25,604 bases of DNA from Heterotrichella gracilis (GCA_032358255.1 JAULBX010028902.1:1-25604); one strand, 5' to 3'. Shown: positions 1 through 13,300, counted from the stretch's first letter. Numbers and translations: made by a program. Notes: generated by a model from the sequence alone, not told the origin.

Positions 1-627
1 CTTCCCCCCCACTCCCCCCCCCCCTACCCCTACCATACAGCCCTACTACCCTACTGACTTCAAACATGAAGATCAAATAGATCAAAAGGGGGGAGGTGCA
101 AGGCTCTATACTGCCATATCACCATACTAGCTCCCCATGCCAGTATGGCACGCCAACAAACATATTGAATAACAGTATGGAAGCATACTGGCATACTGGA
201 TAAATACTGGCTCATTACCAGCTACCTGTATACACCTACTTGTTTTATTTAAATACTGCCTCATTACCAGCTACCCTGTATACACCTACTGCTATACTGG
301 GCCATTTATGTCATATAACATCAACTTGGGACCCTGAAGCCCTGAATCCTAAACCCTATCACAGGCCACGTCATCACTCTCCATGGGACCCTAAACGCTG
401 CAACACTGAACCCCAGAACCCTTGCTTGGCGCATGTCCCTTAGCTTGGCCGGGAGGGGGTCCTGAAGAGTGAGTGACCTTAGGGTTTAGGGTTCAGGCTC
501 ATCGCTAGGGGTCCAGTGGGTTGCACCATGCCTGAAGGCAAGGGGTGCAGTGAATGGGGGGCAGTTTTGATGCTCCCTTTCTTTCCTGCCTTCCTCCCTC
601 AAATGATCTACTTTCCTTGCCTTGCAG
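1..627 (+). other. Intron or 5' region upstream of first visible exon
   Basis: No convincing coding exon is visible here. The stretch ends in a pyrimidine-rich tract and the acceptor TTGCAG at 622-627, so at least its 3' part is an intron of the large (+) gene. It holds two direct copies of an approximately 39-bp unit, scattered 'catactgg' motifs around 150-200, and one TTTAGGG-type run near 480-492. A short open frame at 240-443 has no recognisable content and reads through degraded telomere-like sequence. Confidence 0.6.
202..290. repeat. Direct repeat, two copies of about 39 bp
   Basis: Copies lie at 202-240 and 251-290. Both start aaatactg, run through tcattaccagctacc and end gtatacacctact, with one substitution and one single-base indel. 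A 10-bp T-rich spacer separates them. No function is evident. They belong to the local duplication pattern of this window but do not contain an exon edge that I can identify. Confidence 0.75.
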
Positions 628-1356
628 GGCTCCTGGCTGGTGTACGTGAAGGCCTACGCAGATGGCTATCAGTTGTACCGCATGTCAGGCAACTGTAGCG
701 ACAACACCCAGATCTTCTACTCCGTCGACGCATATATGTTCTTCCCCGACGACGCCTCCTTGATTCTCACCGCTGGCTCGCCCAACGGGTTCGCGACCGG
801 CAAGGGGAGGTACAAGGAATCGGACGGCTACCCAAGCTATACTCCCCAACCGGTGGGTGCTGTGGGTGGTGGGTGGTGGGTGGTGGAGTGGTGGGTGGGG
901 TCGTTGGGGCTGAGATGCGCTGTGTGTACCTTAGGGTGTAGGGTTGCAAATGGTTGGACCCTGTAAGGGTTTAGGGTTACATGTGGTGGGGTCCTTGGGG
1001 CTGAGATGGGGTATGTGTGGTGTTTTCAGTTTTGGATTCTCAACAACCCGCGCTCCTGCGGCCATACAACACCTCAGCCCCTAACCCGTAACATCTCCTA
1101 AACCCTAAACGGTTCGTCCCCCCTCTCCTCCTGACTTGCTCACCCCCCCCCTCCCCCCCTGCTCTTTCCCCTGCAGATCACTCAGCTCGTAGCGGTGCGG
1201 CCCGACTCCCAGCAACCTTGGAACACCCAGCCATTTGAGGGGCGGTGCGGGTCCCTGGGACGCATCACCGGGTGGCAGTTCCAGACCAAGGAGGCACAGA
1301 ACGGTGGCCAGATCTCAGCCGCACCCATGGCCGTGCGCTTCCGCTGCACCCCAGTG
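628..1356 (+). other. Module A (incomplete), exons 1-2 of the large gene
   Basis: Visible residues 1-135 start GSWLVYVKAY and contain GNCSDNT, then RCGSLGRITGWQFQ and end AVRFRCTPV. The last part matches the C-terminal half of the other modules (Cys, GFQ/GWQ, about 25 residues, Cys). The N-terminal half, including the expected G-Y/W-T-x-W opening, should lie upstream of the window. Confidence 0.6.
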
Positions 1357-4300
1357 GTAAGGCAGCGTGGGGCGTGGGCTAGGGTGGGGCGTGGAGGGTT
1401 TAGGGTTCAGGGTTTCTGCCAGCAAGCCAACGGCTGTGCGCTGCAGGTGCACCCCGGTGGTAAACCAGCGCAGGGCGTGGCCTAGGGTGTAGGGTTTACG
1501 ATAAAGGGTTTGGGTTTCTGCCAGTGAGCCAACGGCTGTGCGCTGCAGGTGCGCTCCAGTGGTAAGCCAGCGCAAAGTGTGGGCTGGCATGGAGTGCTAT
1601 AGGGATTAGGGTGTGGCATTTCAGGGGTCGCGATTAGGATGTAGGGTTTCTGCCAGCGAGTCAGCAGCTGTGTGCTTCCAATGCAACCCCGTGGTACGGA
1701 CACTGTTTAGGGTTTAGGGTTTTGCTGATGGGACGATGGCTGTGTGCTGCTCATGTACCCCAGCGGTGAGCGTGCGTGGGTGCAGGGCTTGGTTGTGCTT
1801 GTAGAGTTTAGGGTTTATGGGTGCATGAGATCATGATGGTTTAGGGACTCATGACTGACCTCCCCTTTCCCTCCCCATTGCAGTATTACACCTACCCTTC
1901 CCCACCGCCTAGCCCCCCGCCCAAGCCCATCCCCCCGCCCCCACCACCCCCCTTGCCCCCACCGCCATCCCCTCCCGCTGTCGGTACGTGTGGTGGTGCC
2001 CCCATCTTCAAGGAATGTGGGGATGCAAGGCATCCCCGTAGTGCCCCATGTCACGTCGATGTAGTGTAGAGTTTAGGGTTTAGGGTTTAGGGTGTAGACA
2101 ACCCTAAACAGGTTGTTGCACACAACGCACCATGATCGTTTTCGTGATGGGTGTTAACGGCCCCTCCCTCATCGCGACCAAGAAATGCAACAACAGCACG
2201 GCCCGCTTGCTTTTAACAGAATAATAACAGAACAATGATGAATAATAACAGAATAATCATGACGCTCGCTGATAGCCTTCTGGCCCCCTGTTTCCTGCCC
2301 TCTGCTCCTGACGGGGACTACACCCCCTGGACCCCTAGATCTCATGCAATATGAGCAGGCAATCAATATTGAACGTCATTTTGCAACAGCATTTTCCTCA
2401 CCTCTTGTCCCCTCCCTGTGCCCCTGCAGTTGGCTACACCGACTGGACCCCCAAGTTCATGGTGTATGGCCAGGAGGCCATGCCCATTGTCACCCAGGAT
2501 GCAGCAGAGTGCCCTGCAGGGGAGTATATCACTGAACTGGGGATGACCAACAGCAAGTACTGGATGTTCAACTACGTGCGTGATCCTCAACCCTAAACTG
2601 CTGTGGTAGGGTGTTTATGGTTTTGGTAAAGGGTATTTTACGCTGGGGTTGGCCACAAATACACAAGTCCCGCAGTGTTGGGTCAAGGTATGTAGGGCAA
2701 TGTTTGCCTGCAGAATGTGATATATTAAAGTTCTCCTGATGCGAGGGTGTAGGCTCACTGCCACTACACCCTAGATCCTGATAATACCCTACACCCTGCC
2801 CCCTGCCTGCAGAGCTACCCTGGACCCCTCACCGGCCTTTAAGCCCGCTCACATGACCTTAAACCCTAAACCCTAAACACTCACCCCTGCCCGCAGAGCT
2901 ACCCTGGCCCCCTCACCGGCCTCCAGGCCCGATGCACCAACGGCCAGCAGTTTGTGAGCGGCGCTTTCTCCCAGCTGTACAACACCTCGCTGCCAAAGGT
3001 GGTGGCGGGCCCTGGCGGCATCACCCAACTGACACTGCAGTATGTGCTGGAGGACCAAAAGACTGGGGCATACGGCTATGAGCAGGTGCGGTGTAGGGTC
3101 ATGTGTAAGGTTTCAGGGTTGTTGGGGCGAGTGGCTGAGTATACACAGTCTGGGATTCGTTTTTTTTCACGAATGTTTTTGTGCATCAGCAGCTTCCAAG
3201 GAGACACTTGCTGCAGTGCTTCTAAGAGTTGGAACCTTCCTGGGAGTTGGCCCCAAAGTAGGAAAACCCAGCACTACACGAATCACCAGTCATCACACAA
3301 TGACAGCTGGGAAACGTGGCACCTCTTGGTACCTCTCTAATCCATTTTCGTACTATGGAAATCCCCAAATACTGGAGATCTTCTGCCCCCCCATGCAGGG
3401 GTCCTTCCTCAACAGCATCAACGGCATACCCCGGGAGTGGTTGGCCAAGCGCCCCACCACCCTTGAAAAAAAACCAAACCCCCCGAATTTGTGGAAAACC
3501 CCGGAAAACAGAAACCCCCTGAAACCCTCCTGAAAATGCGCACTCCCCTCATGCAGTGGTCCTTCCTCAACAGCATCAACGGCATACCCCGGGTGTGGTC
3601 GACCACAGATCCCACCGTGATCCCGCTCACCACCATGACCCTGGCCTGCCCCCCCAACACCCGCATGGGGGGCTTCCAGGTGCAGACCCAGTCCTCGGTG
3701 ACTGCTGATGGCAGGACACTGCTGGTGACGGGTGCAAGGCGCCTGGTCAGCCTGCGCCTGCAGTGCACACCCCAGGTAGGGTTTTGGTAGGACATGGGTG
3801 GGGTGGTTGCTAGGGTTTGGTACGGTTTGGGGTGGGTTCCAGATTCAGACCCAGTCCTCGGTGACTGGTGGTGGTAGGGTGCTGCTGGGGACTGGTGCAA
3901 GGCGCTTTGTCAGCCTGCGCCTGCAGTGCACACCCCAGGTAGGGTATTTGTTAGGGTAAATGGTAGGGTAGCATGTGGCAGGGTGTTTGGTCAGCATGGT
4001 CCTGCAGTGCACAACCCTGGTAGGGAAGTGGGGGGTGGTGGGGGGTGGTAGGGTGGTACAACATTGGTGTGGTGGTTGCTAGGGTGTGGTAGGGTTTGGG
4101 GTGTCAGATTGACGCCAGTCTCTGCTGACCGTTTTGATCGACATCGCTTGAAGCGCCCTCCCCTTGTTCCTGTCCTGATCTACCACCCATGCACCTCGAC
4201 ACCCACACATGGTGTCAGGCGGTGTGACGTGCACCCCTTGTACCCCCCCCGCCACCCCACCACCCCCACCCCCCACCCCTGCAGCCCACCGGCATCAGCC

Positions 4301-7300
4301 CCCCTCCGCCGCCATCACCGCCGCCTGCGCCACCGGAGCTGACAGAACGTACGCACCCTAAACCCTACACTATAAACCCTACACCCTAGAGCCATCACCG
4401 CCACCACCTCAGGAGCAAACTGTGTGTACGCGCCCTACCCCATAAGCCCTGAACCAGGCATAACTTTTTGGACAAACAGCCTCGGGCTGAACCCCTTAGG
4501 GTATGTTGTGCAGTTGGCTAGCTATTGACTTGCAGTGTGTGTCTTTGCCGTCAACCCTCCCAAACGCCCTCCTGACTGTTTGACATCCTCAGCTAGAGAC
4601 AAAAGAGTGTGTCTTTTTCAAAATTTGAACCCTGTACACCATTGTGATGTGTGTATGCATCCTACATATGACATACATTGTATTGCGGTGTGCTTGTATC
4701 CACCAATGCTTAGGGGTGATGAGGAGCCTTGGTTCCCACACACTAGCTTACCTCACCCTACAACCTCCTGGTCCTAAACCCTAAACCCTCAATCTTAAAC
4801 ACCTCCCCTAGCCCACGCAGCTGGTTAAATTCAGTGGCTCCCTAAACCCTAAACACAACTCTCAATGCTACACTCCAGGACCTAGACACCTCCCCTCGGC
4901 CACGCAGCTGGCTGGTCGCAGTGGATCCCAGAGTCCCTAAACCATAAACCCTAAACCCTGACATCTGAACCCTAAACCCCCACCCGCAGCTGGCTGGACG
5001 CAGTGGATCCCAGAGTCCCGCACAGAGTCAGGCCTCGCAAGCACCTTCCCCGCACAGGCAAGTCTGGTGGTGGTGTGCTGGGTTCAGGGTACTGATGCTA
5101 CCCTGAGCAGAGTGCTGTTGCTCCCCTAAGCATGGTACTGTTGGTACCCTCAGCATTATGCTGATGCTATCTTGAGCTCCCGGGGCAATTTGCCTGTTGC
5201 ATGTATTCCATGGAAGCAAACCCTGGGGCCCTTCCACTGCCACACCCGAGCAATGGCATTTTCCGTTTGCCTCCTCCATACCTGCCCCTACCCCCTGCAA
5301 GCATACAGCACCACATGCAGTAAACCCTAAACACAGCAACCCTGACCCCCTATTGGCCCCCCCTCCCTGCCCCAGACTTGCCCCAACGGTGGCGCACTCA
5401 CATCCATTGGAGTGAGGTACAACCCCGGCAACGCATGGGCAGACGACCCCGCGCACCAAATGGAGGGCCTGCTCGGAAACTGCAGGTAACCCGAAACCCT
5501 AAGCCGCAAATCAATGGACGGTCTGCTCGTAAAATGCAGTTGCGTCTACCCTAAACCCTTCTTCCCATCATGTTTTGGCCCCTGCCATTTACAGCGCTTG
5601 ATGTTGGCTTGGCTTGGCGCCATGTCGCTCCACGTGCCACCGCCATTTCCCCCACCACCCCCACCACACCACCACCACATACCAACCCTCACACCACCCG
5701 CCCGCCAGCATACACGCACACGCACGCACACGCGCACACACCAACCCCCCCTCCCTACCCATCCATCCCCTCCCCCACCCTGCAGCGATGGCACCGCACT
5801 GTCCACCTTTGTACCCACCTTTGGATCGGTCAGTGCCTACGTGGCGCTGCCTGGCAAGGGGGCTGACGGGTACCTGCGTACCAACTGGCAGTTCACCACG
5901 CAGGTGAGGGGAGGGTTTTTTAGTGGGTTTTAGGGTTTTAGGGTCGAGGGCAAACGGTTTCTGTAGGTGCATCAATTGGCAGTCTACCATGCAGGTCCCA
6001 ACGATCGGTGTGAAGGGTCAGGATAAACCTGGGAACCCTAAAACCCTGCATGTAACTAATTAACTGACTAAAACCCTGAAGTGGCTGTCAGCACGCCAAT
6101 CGACAGTTTACCAGGCCGGTGGGTGCAGGGTTTAGTGCAGGGTTCAAGGACAATTGTGTGGCTCTGCCTGCTGAGTGTACCAGGCAGGCTGGTGAGGGTG
6201 CACCTATGTTGGTTGGGTTTCCAAAGTGTGGGATGAAGGGTTCAGAGGAGGTGGCTTCCAGGTGGCAGTGTTACCGTTGATAAGCACGCAGGCGGGAGGA
6301 GGGTTCTAGAGTTTCAGGGTGTACGGTGTCACGGCTACTTTGGACCACCCCTCCCCTCCCCTCCCCTTCCACCTACCCCCTCACCCAACCTCCAACCCCC
6401 GCCCGCAGCGCAACTATGTGGACCCCAAAATCCCAGTAGTGGGCCTGGGCCTGGTGGGGATCCTCAACCCCCGGCTCTATCCCATCGACCCCAACGCCAT
6501 CTATCCCGGGGACAAGTACGTGCTTGCCAACATCCAGTGCGGGGGATACCTGGCAGGTGGGTACTAGGGTTTAGGGTTTAGGGTTTTGCACCTGACATGC
6601 AGTGCGGGGGTTACCTGGCAGGTGAGTGCTAGGGTTTAGGGTTTTGCACCTGACATGCAGTGCGGGGGCTACCTGGCAGGTGAGTGCTAGGGTTTAGGGT
6701 TTCTGCACCTGACATCCAGTGCGGGGGCTACCTGGACGATGGGGTGAGCCCTTGGCACTTTGACTTCAAGCTTTATCCACTGGCTATTGTACTAGAATAC
6801 CCCACCTGGTGTCACTTGACTGTGAAGCCTTCACCGCTGACGCATGCTCTCGCACTGAGTGGTGCTGCGGAGGTAAATGTCCTTACTGAAACTTGATTGT
6901 ATGCTCTATGCAGAAATATTATTCATGTGCCACATTGCACCATGCAGGGTTCCAGATCCAGATCTACAATAATCCGGTGTCGGCAGTAGCGGCGATCAAA
7001 CTGCTGTGTTGGCCAAATGGGTTCAATTTCCCGCCACCCGTGCCGGCCAAGCCACCGTCGCCGCCCCTGCCGCCCTCCCCACCCTCCTCCTGTAAGTAGC
7101 CCCAATTTTCCTAGGGGGATTAATAATATACGGCCCAAATTATCAACTGCATATTCAAGATGGGGTTCAATTTCCCGCTGCTAGAGGGATGTAGGAAAGT
7201 ATGCATGCTGCGCCTGTGGAAACACATGGCCCATCCCACCCACCACTGCAGCCCGCTCACCCACCACTCACCCCTCCCCACTCCCCTATTTGGATTCATA

Positions 7301-10300
7301 CGCAGCCACCTACATCACTTGAACCCCTCACCGCCCTTCCCGCCCCCCTCCCACACCTCACTCCCCTCTCCCACCCCCCGCAGCCGGCTACACCCGCTGG
7401 TCCCCCAACATCCCCCAACCAGCTGGAAGCATAATGGACGAGGTTCGGTGCCCCGTGGGTCTCTACATCGTTGCCTTCAGGGTATACTATGATGCAGCGG
7501 GGCAGGCGTCCAACGCCGGGGCGTCCTATGCGGTACCCTATAGGGCAATCGTGGGCGTGGAGGCGGTGTGCAACTACGGTGCGTGCGGGGGATTGAGAAA
7601 ACCCTAAAGGGAGGGTTTCTTGTTGAACAGACCTTGATCAGGGTTTAGGGTTTCCTGGCACCGCAAGCCCTTGGATGTTTGTGTCCCGGCTTCCCATTCC
7701 CGTTTCCCTGATACAAATATGAACCCTATCCCCCCGCCCCCCACCCACCAACCACACACAGTGACATTGTGCTTTCCCCCAGGCCCCATCCATCATGCAG
7801 ATGTCAAACTCATGGTGACTCGTCCCAAACCCTATACCCACCCCTTGTTCCCCTGACCCTAAACCCCATGCAGTTGCCTTTGCGCATCTCTACACCCTGC
7901 AGGGTCCACGCCACTGTAACCGCAACCCCGTAAAACCCCAATTTCCCCTAAGCTTGGACCCTAATCTCCCTGCAGATATGAAGCTCAAGGTCATTGTGCT
8001 GTCCCCCTAACCCTAAACCCTACACTTCCCCCTGTCCCCTTGACCTACCTTAAATCTCCCCCCCTGTAGATGTCAAGCTCAAGTCCATGGTGCAATCCCC
8101 ACCCAACAACTATGTCAGTCCCTGGGACACATCGGATCCCAATGTGGGCGTGGGGAACCTGGCCGGCGGCACAGTCAACTATGAAACCCCCAACCCCTAC
8201 AGGTAAGTGCACTTACCGGTATGTAGGATGCTGTAAACACACCTTGTGGTCAAGCATGCAGCTCAAACGCAAAGCCTTGGTGCTTCAAGTTGCTTGGAGG
8301 ATTGTGCGAGGTGGGTTGGCAGAATTGTTGACAGTCTATTCGCTGTGGCTTAATTCGGAGTTTTTAAATCACTGTCCCCACACCTATCCCCCAACTGTAC
8401 AATAGGACGGCTTTCCTCTGCTGTGGCTCAAATCCTGTTCTTCCCCTGTACCTGGTGGGCTGTGAGTAAGTTTTGCACCTTGTGCTGTCGTAGGGCAATC
8501 GGGGGCTATTATGCAATCGGAACCTACACCCCAATCGGGAGCCCACCGGTAAGAACCTACCCTAGCACTTACCCTAGCACCTACCCAAGCACCTACCCTA
8601 GCATTATACCCTGCCCTTTCCCAAACCCGCGCATGCGCATCCATCCATGTTCCGACTGCCCCAGGAGGCGTCTGTCTAGTTTCACTTAGGATTAAACCAT
8701 GTGTTTTCTAACTAGAATAACTAGAATCAGAGTCATAATCTCACAAGGGCGGCAGTATCTTCTAACCCCCCCGTTCCCTCCCCTTGCCGCAGGGCACCAA
8801 CCCCCTGGCCACCTTCCAAAACATCATGGATAGTATTATTATCAACGAGAGTAATCATCCTCCCCTCCCCTCTGCAGGGCAACAACCCCCTGGCCACCTT
8901 CCAGAACACCATGAAGGCAGTCACCCGCACCAACGTGTACCCTGACAACCTCCCCGCCTTCCCATACGGGAGCTGGAACATCACCTGCGCCCCCAACACG
9001 CGCATCGCTGGGTTCCAGATGCAGATGGATGGCGCAGTCTTTGTGGCCATGCGCGCATACTGCGCAGCGGACGTGCGTACCCTCGCCCTGCTGTAAACCC
9101 TTCACCCTGGACCCTGCAATTGCACCCTGAAACCCTAGAAGTATACGCTGATGACAGGGGTTCTTTTGAGGTCCCACCAAAGAGTCTTGCCACCACACAC
9201 TGCCCCATCCAGTGCAACGCACCCTCCATCACTCATCACCATGCACATTTGTACCATAGTATTATGCATTAACAGATGCTTCGTCACGAGTGACCACAAC
9301 TGATCACACTGCCTCATGCACCTGCGGCCCCCTCCCCCCCTTCCTCCTGCAGAGCACGGCGGTGGGTGCCCGCTTCCCCCCTCCGGCCCCCCCACCACCC
9401 CCCTCCCCACCCCCCAGCCCCGCGCCACCGCCACCACTCACGGGCTGCCAGGGAAACTTTGGCAATGGGAGCACCTACGACTGCCCTGCCGCCAACCCGC
9501 TGTGCAAAATAGGTGCGGCCTGGATGGGCCTTGATCGCCTAGGATTGCCAAAAAACGGGTTGTGATCGCCTGTAATTGCCTGTAACCGCCTGTTGTTCAG
9601 CGACCGGTTGCCAAAGTTGTCACTGGCTGCCCAAAATGGTGCAAGTGCATGCATGCAACCCAGCTGTGGTTTGCCCATCTACCTGAGCTGCAAAACAATA
9701 TCACATATCATTGTATTTGCAACAAGGAATGTCCAACCCCAACACGCCTTGTTTGCTGCTGGTAGAATGGATTCAGAAACGGTTCACGCCCCAGAGGCTT
9801 CACCCTTCGAAAGCCGTGAACCCTAATCCCTTGGGCTTGCAGCCACCTACTTTGTGTCGGGCCTCACACACTTGACCGTAAACCCTAAAGTTTAGGGCCT
9901 AAACCGTGAATACCTGGACCCTAAATCTGAATCCTGAACCCTTAAACCTTGGGCTTGCAGGCACCTACTTTGTGTCTGGCCTCAAGTTCACCTACTGCGG
10001 GGGCTGCAACGCGGACTTCGGGCAAGGCTCCCCCGCAGACTGCCCCTCCACCGCCCCCCTGTGCAGCTTGGATGGCGGGTGCTACAAATGCCAGGCGTCG
10101 CGCAACTCCAGCATCGCCACGGCAGGTAAGGGTTTAGGGTTCAAGGTTTAGGGGTTGGGTGACTGTGCCAACACGTGTGACACCCTCGCCGCAGGCAAGG
10201 GGTGGGGGCGGTGTGTCAAGGATTCATCAGAATATAAATAAAAATCATATCAAATGACACAAGGGCAGCAGCGCCGTACCCATTGGGTGGGGGGGCTCTC

Positions 10301-13300
10301 CTCCCACCCCATAGGGTACGGCCTTAGACAAAGGACGCAGGCAAATGTCCCCGAGCCCAGGGTTCATTAGGGCCATTTGGACTAGGAATTTCACAAGGGC
10401 GGTAGCGCTGGCTGCCACGGGCAGCGTTGATGCTTTCGTTGGGGCAGTCTGCACACCCCTTCCTCACCTTCCAATGACAACCCGTTTTTCTTGATATTTT
10501 TCAATTTTTGAATTTTTTTATTAATATAATAGTAATTATTAATGTAATTTGTATTTTTATAAATTATAAAGAAATACGAGTGCATTGGGACTCATTGCTT
10601 GCTCCCCCACCATGCAGGCGGCGTTGCCCCCCAGCGTTGCCCCGCCACTGCCCCTGTGTGCACGGCGGACGGGGCATGCGTGCCATGCACTGCAGGCTAC
10701 ATGGAGTACTACACCTCCTCCGACCAGCAGTGCCCCTACAAGTACCCCATCTGCGATGGTGAGTGGCCGCTGGGTGGTGGCTGTGTATGTACATGCTTCA
10801 TGCCAACCTGTTGTCCTTGAGTCTCCCAGGCGCACCGGCCAAACCTGTCTCGTCCCCTATCCAAAGCGCCCCCCGCGTCGCCTACGTTGAACCCCATTGC
10901 TTGCTCCCCTTGCAACCAATCCGCGCACCATCAGCAGCCAACCCCTGGGTTCCCCGTGCTGCCACACCACGCCCCTAAAGCCCTAGACTCTAAACCCTAA
11001 ACCCTAACCCTAACCTCCTTTCCACCAGTTGCCACCGGCAGATGCTCAGGCTGCACAGCGGGCAAGGCCTGCACCGGCAAAGCCGGCCTCTCCCCCATTG
11101 ACGGTGTGCCATGTGGCACCTTTTGGAGCTCCTCAGCGTGCTCCCCTTGCCAGCCCCGCTGCGACAACGGGGTGGGGGGTGCGGGCAACACCAAGGTGTG
11201 CGCCTATGACGCCATCAAGCAAAAGTACACCTGCCAGGCGTGCACCGGCAGCTACGGGGCAGGGACTGTGCTGGATTGTGGGGAGGACGTGCCCGTCTGC
11301 CAGAAAGGTGGGGGTGCTTGCCCTAAGAGCTAAACGCTGAACTCTAAACCCTACATTAGGGTAGATATCCAGGCCCCAAACCTTCGATGCATGTGTGCGC
11401 CCTCGGTAGATGCCAGTGCTGCAGCCAGTCTTGCATGGGCAGCCACAGGGCTGGTTGGGCTGTGGGGATGCGGGGACCCGTCTGCAAGGAGGAGGAGTGT
11501 GAACCACAAACCTCGCACATGGTACAAATGGATGGGCACGTCTCGCGTCAATAGGTCCATAGGGCGTTGTTACCTCACCAAGTCACACCATGTACGGTAG
11601 TCGGGGTGGGGGTTCCAAAACCTAAACCCTAGCCTTTGGCAATTGAGTGGCGAGAGCCTGTGCTCAAACGGCAGGGGTCACGCTTGTAAGGAGAATACGT
11701 TACCGCAGTATATCGTAGGTACGTTGATGTATTAAAACGAGTTAACAGAAAATCAAATGCCAATGTTATGGAAAATTTTTAATATTGTGGGTAGGCATGC
11801 AAACCCTTCATTAGGTCACAGTGGTAATTTGGCGAGTGTGGCACGGGCCTAGCTACTTCCAGCAAACCATGCACTTGTTCCAAACCCAATACTTGTTCAC
11901 TCAAAACCCCAAATCCTGAACCCAATACTTGCTCACCGCGTACTGTCTCAAAACCCAACCCTTGTTCAAAACTCAGTACTTGTTTAAAACCCTAAACCCT
12001 TAACCAAAACATGTTGTGCGCAGACGGCCAGTGCGCGCCCTGCACCGGCAACGCAGGCAGCGGCTCCACGCGACCCTGCCACCCCTCGGTGCCCATCTGC
12101 CGGGTGCGCCTGGCTGACCAGGGGGTGAATGTGATCACCACGTGTGTCAAGCCGCAGTGCAGCACCAGTGGCGTGTGCAACCTCAGCCCAGACTGCAACG
12201 ACCCTACGCAGCGTGAGTGCAAACCCCAAAACCCTGCGACCTAAACCCTAACGCCGCAACCTCAGCCCAGACTGCAACGAACCCACGCAGAGTGAATGGA
12301 AACCCTAAACCCTGCGACCCAACCCTAAACCCTAACGCCCCAACCTCAGCCAAGCCTGCAACGACCCCACGCCTCGCGAGTGGGGCTTCAAAACCATGCA
12401 ACCTTACCCCTGCAACCTAAACCCTACGCCCTGACCCTTGCGCAAGCCATAAACACTCTAACCCCTAGATTTGAACCCTTCAACCTTTGGCCTTGCTGTG
12501 ACGTCAACCCAGGCTGGCTGGTGAGCCAGGAAGAGGCACTCGTGGCCTGGCCAAAATAAGCGTTTAAACTTGGTTTTGTGTCTTCTCAAAATCTGGCTTG
12601 ACTGGCTCGCTTCATGTGGTGGGGCAGGCCGACTGCCGCGGTGATTGGTTCACGGGCCAGCCCCTAAATCCCAAACCCTTAAAGCTCTAAACCCTAAACC
12701 CCACCTTCGTCTTGCAGTGGGCAAGGCCGGCTGCCCCGCTGATTGGTTCACCGGCCAGCCCGTGGGGGGCTGCGGGGGGTCATTCGGAGAGGTTGGCAAG
12801 ACCAAGCTGTGCCCCTCTTACCTGCCCACATGCCTCAACCCCCCTGGTGGCCAGTGCATGCGCTGCACCTCCAACTTTGGGGGCGGGGACTCGTTTGGGG
12901 GATGCCCAGAGACCGCGCCGATATGCATGCAGGTGAGAAATAAAACCACATTTTTGGTATTGATGATACATTTTATATTATGCTTTGTATTGATATTAAT
13001 TATGTCATGATAGCTTTGGGCCAGGGAGTCGAATGGGGGGGTGGCTCTGGATGCGTGTCGATGTGCATGCAGGTAACCACTTCAGTAAATCCAGTCAATT
13101 GTACAAACAAATAGTTTGTTGAATCTTTTCAATCTTGTTATACATGGCTTTGGTGGGGGAGCTGGTGCAGGGGTTACCCTGAGAGCAAATGTATTTGTTT
13201 ATTCATGAATCATGTGTTGGTTTACTTGCAGACGCCCACCAGCGGCGGCCTGTGCCTGCCCTGCGACGCCAGCTACGGCATGAAGGGCAACGCGCCATGC

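Larger units (their letters stand above)
2430..3775 (+). other. Module B, exons 4-6 of the large gene
   Basis: Residues about 170-353 open with GYTDWTPKF, then have ECPAGEYITELG, a first Cys pair closing with GLQARC, and a second pair CPPNTRMGGFQVQ ... LRLQC. The same order is found in modules C and D, which supports internal duplication of a unit of about 180-190 residues. The module is flanked by Pro-rich exons 3 and 7. Confidence 0.65.
4990..7091 (+). other. Module C and Pro-rich linker, exons 8-12
   Basis: Residues about 376-547 open with GWTQWIPES, continue TCPNGGALTSIGVRY, then GLLGNCSDGTALS, and close with IQCGGYLAGFQIQ ... KLLCWP. NCSDGT echoes NCSDNT of module A. The final part of exon 12 is a proline-rich tract (PPSPPLPPSPPSS), a typical hydroxyproline-glycosylation context in green algae. 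Confidence 0.65.
7384..9072 (+). other. Module D, exons 13-16 of the large gene
   Basis: Residues about 571-763 open with GYTRWSPNIP, continue RCPVGLYIVAFRV, then GVEAVCNYD, and close with CAPNTRIAGFQMQ ... MRAYC. Exon 15 is only 55 nt. Module D is the last beta-rich module; exon 17 starts with the Pro-rich linker leading into the cysteine-rich region. Confidence 0.65.

Noticed and set aside
3042..3533. 163-codon frame running through intron 5
   Set aside because: Mostly intron sequence read in another frame; the real exon 5 ends at the donor at 3086.
5514..5990. Several Pro/His- and Gly/Val-rich frames on both strands
   Set aside because: They come from the CCACC and CACACG simple repeats before the exon 10 acceptor.
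6531..6745. CRISPR-like array
   Set aside because: The units are tandem copies of an exon edge without unique spacers, in a eukaryotic gene.
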